A stretch of 64,000 bases of DNA. Origin: Anaspis maculata (Eukaryota > Arthropoda > Insecta > Coleoptera > Scraptiidae). Of the stretch, positions 57,403 through 64,000 are shown piece after piece; the first letter of the stretch is position 1, and each line of letters begins with the position of its first letter. A program made the translations under genes and the position numbers. The notes under the pieces are model-generated. The model was not told where the DNA came from. It saw only the letters and a list, made by a program, of their open reading frames with translations, and did no database searches. The stretch lies in assembly GCA_949128115.1 (NCBI GenBank), contig OX421965.1:31119681-31183680 (forward strand), read 5' to 3'.

Positions 57403-57992
57403 TATACAGGGTCCTGCAACAGTGCGTCGGGCTTCCCTAGCGCCATTACCTTGCAAAATAGAGAAAAAGGTGTAATACATAAAATTATAAGTTCGAAAAG
57501 TTCTACCTTGTAAAATTTTTTTCAACTATACAGGGTTTTCAATTTTTGCGCTATAACAAAAACAAATATTTTTTTAAATAAAATGCCTCACTTTTGATTT
57601 CATTGCCTAGTTCAGCTTTTCAAGCTCTATTACAAGTGTATTTTTGTTTTTTCACTTTGTGGCAGTGCTACCAACTGAAAATTAAAAATATAATTTTTTT
57701 GTAATTTCAAGGTCACTTTGAAAAATCGTAGTGGCCTCGTTTTTTGGAATTAAGGAATGAAATTTGGCATAACGGTAGTCGAACAGAAGCTGAATAACTG
57801 CATGACAAAAAACTTGAGGTTTAATTATACAGGGTGTGCAAAAAAATTTTTCGAACTTCGCGAATTTTAAAATGCCCTAAGTCACTTTTTTCAAATGAAA
57901 TGCCCCGTATTTTATCTCACCATTCAATAACTTTTTAATCTTCCTCTTCCATTTTTACTAGAGATACCCTACCCCTAAATTCCATAATTTCA

Positions 57993-58364
57993 GAGATAAT
58001 CGATAATTTTGATAAAAATTGTCGTTTATTTGATTTTTTCATGTTCTTAGTAGGTCCTGATGAAGAAAATCAAGTGTCAATATGAACGCATCTCTCAATT
58101 TGACAGTTTGAAGGTTTTTGAAGTCAAGAAAACCGCTTTGCTAAACTCAATTTGAGTTTTCTATATTCCATCGGGCAACGAAATTCTTTTTTAAGCATTT
58201 TCTTCAGATTGGAATTTAGCGCAGCTATCAATAAAAAAAAACTTGTTCTTAGCATCAAACCAAGCAGAATGTGTCAATCAGACATTTGTTGATGAACACT
58301 ATGGTCTGCCCGGCGTGAGAAATTTTTATAAATAGCACTTTTTATCAAAATTATCGATTATCTC
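57993..58364. repeat. 26-bp inverted repeat, 372 bp apart end to end
   Basis: gagataatcgataattttga plus taaaaa at 57993-58018 is exactly inverted at 58339-58364. No TSD was identified. The interior is non-coding. Confidence 0.75.
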
Positions 58365-58383
58365 GAAAATTATCAAATTTTCC

Positions 58384-59055
58384 GCCGCGAAAAGCGGAAT
58401 TCAACTGACAGCTCGAGGTGACATGAGATGTCATACTCACAACTCACAACCCCACTTTTATTGTATCAATCACCCACCTCTGTCAGTCTGTCACCCACCA
58501 CTCAGTGTTTTCTGTTTACTCCAGTTTACTCCTTGCTTGGCTTCCTAGTGTGGTCCCAGTTAGAGATAGTGCGTCTGTTTGCTGTATTCGAGTTTTGCGA
58601 GTAAATTTAAAGTGATTGTTGTGTTTAGTAGTATTACTGTATCCCATCGTTAGTCACAGAACGTGAACGAGGAAACTTTGGTGGACAAGACAAATGGAAA
58701 GAAGACTGGGCTCAACAAACTGTACCCAAATGAAACCAGCTCCTAAATGTCCATGAAGCACCTTCTGCATTTGAACTCCCCGGAACTTCAAGAGGGTTCG
58801 CACAGGTCCCGGACGATGTGCTGATTCGTTTTACACAACACAACAATCACTTTGAATTTACTCGCAAAACTGGAATACAGCAAACAGACGCACTATCTCT
58901 AACTGGGACCACACTAAGAAGCCAAGCAAGGAGTAAACTGGAGTAAACAGAAGACACTGAGTGGTGGGTGATTGATACAAAAAAAGTGGGGTTGTGAGTT
59001 GTGCGTGTGACATCTCATGTCACCTCGAGCTGTCAGTTGAATTCCGCCTTTCGCG
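58384..59055. repeat. Inner palindrome, about 670 bp
   Basis: Arms 58384-58626 and 58838-59055 are inverted copies of cggaattcaactgacagctc, gaggtgacatgagatgtca, tgtttactccagtttactcc and gagatagtgcgtctgtttgc with few mismatches. The 210-bp loop holds no clear gene. Confidence 0.85.
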
Positions 59056-59319
59056 GCCATTTTGTGGCGGGAAAAATTAATTTAAATCGCGAATAGAGCT
59101 TGAAAAACTGAACAAGAAAATAAAATCAAAAGTGGGGAAATTCATTTAAAAAATCTTTGTTCTGTTATAGCGCAAAAATGGAACACCTGCATAGTTGAAA
59201 ATAATTTCACTAGCTAGAACTTTTCAAATCAATAATTTTATGTACAATTACACCTTTGTCTCTATCTCGTAAGGAAAGGGCGCTAGGAAAGCCCGACGCA
59301 TGTTGCAGGACCCTGTATA

Positions 59320-59802
59320 TCGATTTTTTTCTGGCTATACCAGTTAAGACGGCTGTTTCGCGTAGCTTTCGGCCGGAAATTTTGGCGTTCGGTGCTGGAT
59401 TCACCTCAGGCGAAATTTCTTGCTGAGGAATCGACTCTTTCCAAAAATTCCGACAGATTTTTTTTACCATTTTTTTTCAACAATAAGTAATTAGTTTTGA
59501 ACTTTTTACAGCTTTTCCCTCGGTTTCCCACGATTTTTCTTGTTGAAAATGCAAAACCGGCCTGCCATATCGAGACGGAACTCAAATAATGATGTCGGAT
59601 GTGAGGGACCGACTACGAATCGAGCATATTCAAAGAAAGATTGCATTCATTTTGAGTGCAAGAATTTGCGAAATCGAACATGCGGTTTTAGGGTTTTCCT
59701 GACTTGAGGAAATGCCATTTCAGTAACTTTTTACCCGTGAACCGATTCACGCCAAACAAACAAACTTCAAAATGAGGTCTAATTTATTTGACGATTTTTA
59801 CA
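59320..59802. repeat. Flank containing inverted partner of 53950-54155
   Basis: 59640-59800 carries aatttgcgaaatcgaacatg, ttacccgtgaaccgattcac and aatttatttgacgattttta, inverted relative to 53950-54155. The remaining 300 bases show nothing. Confidence 0.7.
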
Positions 59803-61240
59803 ATATAGTGGGGGCACTAGGTGAATGAACCTTGCAAATGGTGATGAAAGCATGAAATTCGGTACACATACTCGGAATGAGCACCTCTCTTAGATAAGAG
59901 GTGGAGCCACGCCGAATTTTCACCGGAAGGGGGCTCGGGGGGCTCCTGAAAGTTGAAGGTGCTAGGGCTTCCACCAAACCGCTTACCAGTTCGTTTTATC
60001 AATTAAAAAGGAAACTCATGAACATATCGTAAAAATTGACGACGTTTATCGTCTTGTCCTGGAAATTTTTCATGATGAAAAAAAATAAGTTCTTCGGCAG
60101 AACACACAAATTGGTTTTATATTATTTTCACCTACAAAGAATTAATAAGGAGATGTGCAACACGTTGATTCCCACAAATTCGTATCCTCTGAATTCGTTT
60201 GTGGAGTCAAAATTTTGATGGTGTATGTTCTTGAAGAGGGGCATTCTAAAGAGTAAGCTATTTTCAACACTAGGTTCAAGCAGAATTTTTTCAATGTTCT
60301 GAATCGAAATTACTGAATTCCTTCCAGCAGTGCATACCCTGAACCCTTCTTTGTGAGTACCGCGTGCGATTGAACGTGGAGTAAGTCCTGAAACACTATC
60401 AGAATTTTTCTTCTGTGATGCTACTATCCACTCTCGACCGGGACAATTGGGTTCCTACACAGCATGCGCAGAGTGTATACACGATGTAGGGTATTTTCTC
60501 GGTTCAGTAAAATTTTTTATGATTGAAATTGTGTCATAATATTGAAATAACGTGTATACACTCCGCGCATGCTGTGTAGGAACCTAATTGCCCCGGTCGA
60601 GAGTGGATAGTAGCATCACAGAAGAAAAATTCTGATAGTGTTTCAGGACTTACTCCACGTTCAATCGCACGCGGTACTCACAAAGAAGGGTTCAGGGTAT
60701 GCACTGCTGGAAGGAATTCAGTAATTTCGATTCAGAACATTGAAAAAATTCTGCTTGAACCTAGTGTTGAAAATAGCTTACTCTTTAGAATGCCCCTCTT
60801 CAAGAACATACACCATCAAAATTTTGGCTCCACAAACGAATTCAGAGGATACGAATTTGTGGGAATCAACGTGTTGCACATCTCCTTATTAATTCTTTGT
60901 AGGTGAAAATAATATAAAACCAATTTGTGTGTTCTGCCGAAGAACTTTTTTTTTTTCATCATGAAAAATTCCCGGGACAAGGCGATAAACGTCGTCATTT
61001 TTTACGATATATTCATGAGTTTCCTTTTTAATTAATAAAACGAACTGGTAAGCGGTTTGGTGGAAGCCCTAGCACCTTCAACTTTCAGGAGCCCCCCGAG
61101 CCCCCTTCCGATGAAAATTCGGCGTGGCTCCACCTCTTATCTGAATGAGGAGCTCATTCTGAGTACGTGTACCGAATTTCATGCTTTCATCACCATTTGC
61201 AAGGTTCATCCCAATTTTGGCTCTTAGCGCCCGCACTAAT
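59803..61240. repeat. Near-perfect palindrome, about 1.4 kb
   Basis: Arms 59825-60483 and 60551-61208 are inverted copies of about 659 bp with only scattered differences. The 67-base loop is AT-rich. Both ends extend about 20 bp more after a small gap (tagtgggggcactag / gcgcccgcacta). Each arm contains the same 60-codon open frame (starting MTTFI.LS), in mirror orientation at 60036-60218 and 60816-60998, differing at a handful of residues. No target duplication is evident. Confidence 0.95.
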
Positions 61241-62588
61241 AGGACAATTGGATTTTGAGGTTTTCCCGAAAAAGTCAGATTTCATATTGTATATATTTTT
61301 TTATCATGAGGATGCTGCAAGTTTTTTCCAGTCTTGCAATCAAGTTCCAACTTCCCACCTGAAGAGGCGCCTCGAACAAAAATTTTCATAGATTCCTGGA
61401 TACAAGCCGGGAGAGTTTGTGCTGTCACAACAGATTTTTTTATAATTTTTTTGTCTTCTCATTTACTTCACTATTAATTTTTCAAACTCTCTTGACCTTC
61501 AAGGTGATGGAGCAACAAAGGCGAACAAGATGAGAGAACACAACAGAGATCCATTTTCTTCAAATTTCAAGAACCATCCATAACTTTGAATTTACTGACA
61601 TATGCCCATTAGTGAAAAAATGATTTCAGTTTCGTACACACACCATCTTTAGATCTGTCATCAAATTTTGGAAAAAAAATGTACCGGTTTAAAACTTCCG
61701 TTAGACTTTTATCTATCAGTATCATCATTGTTTTGTTCCTTCTTCCGCACGAACAACAACATCAACAACCGCACGAAATGTTTTGACACCTTCTCATAAA
61801 TATTATCCTTGACGTGTATAATATATAATAATCTCGGCAACTGACTTACCTATCGATTTGCTAGTTTGTTATGTAAACATCTGATTGTTATTGAAAACAA
61901 CTAGTCCTACTGGTCTTTGTGCATAACAAATACAAATTTGCTTGGGATAAATAAATTACCGAGATAAATAACGTGCGGGCAAAAACTGAATTCTTTGGCT
62001 GGCAGTCTGACCTGTGTCGCCTGGTTGTCAGTCGCTAAATTAAGTTGAGATTACTCTGTTAAGGATCCTTCACATTTTTTCATGCATTTTTCTTGTGTTC
62101 AACGTGTCAGCGATTACAGCGTCTTTTGAAAAAAAAGTTTTCCATCACATTTGCAAGAAAAGTGCAATGATGTGTGACTGGTGGATAATTCAAGTTCGCA
62201 CGAGTAACTACCTCTATCAGCCTCTTCTTCTATCAGCACAGGTTGATGTCTCGCTGGTGTGCTTACAATCATGTTTATTATAGTTGAGAATTGTTTTACC
62301 CCCTTATTACTATCTTTAAAAAATGATAGCTGTTTTCCTTTCATCATCTGAATTAAGAATCCTAACCTAGCACCTGCAGTTGCTACTTGCTAGTGATATT
62401 TTACTTTCTACCATGCAGTTTCTCGCTTATTGAGATACTGCCTTATTACTGATCTATGCTAGGACAACTCGCTACAGAGAATCACGCCCATGAAGATTTC
62501 AACGCTTGTTTTTCTTATGATACTGCATCTTTATGCCTGCCACACAATGACTGTGATCGCAAAGTAATTTTTTTTTCACTTTTTTCAG
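61241..62588. other. Upstream of the ZFYVE1-like exon, no gene seen
   Basis: AT-rich with short open frames. A tcagtcg initiator-like motif at 62028 lies in a slightly GC-richer stretch and could be a local promoter. This is weak. Confidence 0.35.
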
Positions 62589-62638
62589 TGACTCAACTGC
62601 ATACCACGACGTTCAGAGAATTTAGCCAGGGACGAAAA

Positions 62639-63118
62639 ATGGACAACCTGACGAGTCGTGTGCTGCGGAACAAGACCATGACGCCCACGTCGCCGCTGAT
62701 CATGACCTCCCTGGATCCAGCCGAGAGCAACATCGTCCAGGCCGCCAGTCCCATCATGTTGCCGTCGACTCGTCGCGTCCCCTCATCCATCGGCCACAAC
62801 AGCAGCGGCATCTCTGCGGATCAGTTCGAAAGCCTGAACATCAACGCTTCACTGTCGCCGGCCGTCAACTGCAGAAGCGTCCATCTGCTGGACGAGAACG
62901 AACATCTTCTTATCCAAAACGAAGAACAGCTGAGCAGATTGTTGAACATGGAACGCTCGCAAAAGGTCAAGGTCGTGTCGATTATGGGCAACACGGGCGA
63001 AGGCAAGTCGTACACGATGAACCACCTGTTTTTTGACGGCGAAGAGGTGTTCCCGACGTCGGCCCGGCCTGATCCCTGCACCGTGGGCGTGCGGGTCATG
63101 TACGATCCTGTTCTGAAG
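62639..63118 (+). CDS. ZFYVE1: First coding exon of a ZFYVE1/DFCP1-like gene (partial)
   Basis: The 160 codons from ATG 62639 end in phase 0 before the donor gtttgt at 63119. The acceptor at 62587-62588 (ttttttcag) puts the exon start at 62589, giving a 50-base leader. The protein begins MDNLTSRVLRNKT, then an unstructured Ser/Pro segment, then a conserved block: VHLLDENEHLLIQNEEQLSR, VKVVSIMGNTGEGKSYTMNH, LFFDGEEVFPTS, CTVGV. GNTGEGKS (residues 117-124) is a Walker A P-loop. The P-loop followed by HxFF, a polar segment and CTVGV fits the N-terminal ATPase region of ZFYVE1 (DFCP1), a lipid-droplet and phagophore (omegasome) protein. The FYVE fingers would lie in exons beyond the window. Confidence 0.75.
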
Positions 63119-64000
63119 GTTTGTGTCGTGTCATGTAAAAAGTAGAAGTAAGATAGTTAGGAGTGTTGAGACTGGGACTAAGCTTTTTCCGCGAAAAGAG
63201 AAATACCATTTTGGAGGAGGGTCAAATTTCATCTTCAAAGTCACTGAGCTTGCTCACGTCGTTTCGAACCTTCGGCACTAAAAATTCATATGCACTTTGG
63301 CAACGTTGCAAATCGCGATGAACGATTTTAGTGACATCCATGGTGCGTTTTTTAACAGACATGTCACAGGCGTTTGATAGCGAGTTTATTTGGCTCCAGG
63401 ATTTGGCGACATAATGCAAAGGTGGAGAAGATACGAGTTGACGCGAACGAAAAGTCATGTTCTTGCCTGTATTCTGGATTTTAACGGGGGGAGTTGATGA
63501 AACATGATTGCATTGGGACCGCCAACCACACGGTACATCGGGATTTCGCCAGACCTCCAACGCAGATGCAGATATATCAATACCCGATGCTTACGCGGGC
63601 CCGTTCTTGACTAGCCCGTCTCTCGCCCAGGCTGGCGGTCATTCTCTACACATTGCTGTACTACCGGTTGCAGGCGTAATATTCGAAGAGGTTTGCCCAG
63701 GGCCATCCGGGAGGGATTCATCAGCTTGTTCAGAACTGCGTTGTGGACCGACCCATCTAGATTCTGACTTAGCTTTGCGTTGCTGCAGTCGGGTTTTTTC
63801 TCGACTGAAGCGATGTATCACGCGCTATTTGGTCCCGTCATGTTCTTCTGTTAAAGAAACGTTTGACATCGTTCCTACGCCAAGCGTTTTAGTTTGTAGG
63901 ATAGGTTGCCATTTGGCATAAACTAACTTCTTATAAACATACGCGTCCAGCTAAACTGATGTCTTTGTGATGATAGTGTTGATTTAAATGTGTCCCTTTC
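63119..64000 (+). other. Start of intron after the ZFYVE1-like exon
   Basis: Continues to the window edge and contains the minus-strand pseudogene below. No other feature is seen. Confidence 0.6.
63222..63821 (-). pseudogene. Degenerate minus-strand coding sequence
   Basis: On the minus strand one frame reads, with two in-frame stops (near 63639 and 63591), a continuous protein-like string of about 190 residues. It ends VRNDVSKLSDFEDEI and contains LSNACDMSVKKRTMDVTKIV. Being in one frame with isolated stops, no introns seen and inside another gene's intron, it resembles a processed retrocopy or old coding insertion. The family is not recognised. Confidence 0.4.

Larger units (their letters stand above)
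57403..59319. mobile_element. Foldback element with nested palindrome, 1.9 kb
   Basis: The left arm 57403-57690 (tatacagggtcctgcaac, gtcgggcttccctagcgcc) pairs with 59050-59319 (ggcgctaggaaagcccgac, gttgcaggaccctgtata). Between lie an unpaired left segment holding a 26-bp inverted repeat (57993 and 58339) and an inner palindrome (58384-59055). The structure suggests one element has been enlarged by insertion of others. Confidence 0.8.

Noticed and set aside
60036..60998. Two nearly identical 60-codon frames as duplicated genes
   Set aside because: They are mirror images imposed by the palindrome; no independent coding evidence such as preserved frame against synonymous change could be established.
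62456..62638. Upstream extension of the ZFYVE1-like protein to 62456
   Set aside because: The stretch includes a polypyrimidine tract and a tttcag acceptor at 62587-62588, so it is more likely intron than coding.

Overview
This looks like a piece of a nuclear insect genome. Its genes have introns with GT-AG boundaries, AT-rich intergenic DNA, CAG acceptors behind pyrimidine tracts, and very dense small DNA-transposon debris. The repeated taggtacctac-type motifs, base composition and repeat density remind me of hemipterans such as whiteflies or aphids. That is an impression, not a sequence search.

The window holds one complete large gene and the 5' part of a second. A six-exon plus-strand gene runs from 17899 to 31567. 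Its exons join without breaking frame and encode a 1,735-residue, low-complexity, very basic/acidic protein with a central Cys/His cluster and a conserved-looking C-terminal block. I infer a nuclear, chromatin-type role, but I do not recognise the family. At 62639-63118 lies the first recognisable coding exon of a gene whose P-loop region resembles ZFYVE1/DFCP1 (double FYVE-containing protein 1); the rest is beyond the window. Between them, 54691-55089 encodes a small single-pass membrane protein with a decayed tandem copy 611 bp downstream. Coding-like debris includes two mariner/Tc-like transposase remnants (4555-4620 and 40856-41019), a minus-strand fragment at 38311-38544 and a minus-strand pseudogene at 63222-63821. 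Promoter-like stretches lie at 9240-10060, 17604-17621 and 43060-43504.

The dominant theme is inverted repeats. I identified about 25 elements that fold back on themselves, from a 49-bp hairpin to foldbacks of more than 2.5 kb. They include a 1.4-kb near-perfect palindrome (59803-61240), a 138-bp hairpin with 63 of 64 arm positions paired (46177-46314), five elements flanked by TTAA on both sides, and a foldback interrupted by a younger TA-flanked insertion. A motif of the form tACAGGGTG recurs at many of the ends. A 118-bp tandem repeat (14645-15045) carries regularly spaced GCCGCCAT motifs like the YY1/Pho binding site. The long intron 24339-29844 of the large gene contains several foldbacks and could form extensive intronic hairpin RNA.

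No rRNA gene, complete tRNA gene, CRISPR array or viral gene was recognised.
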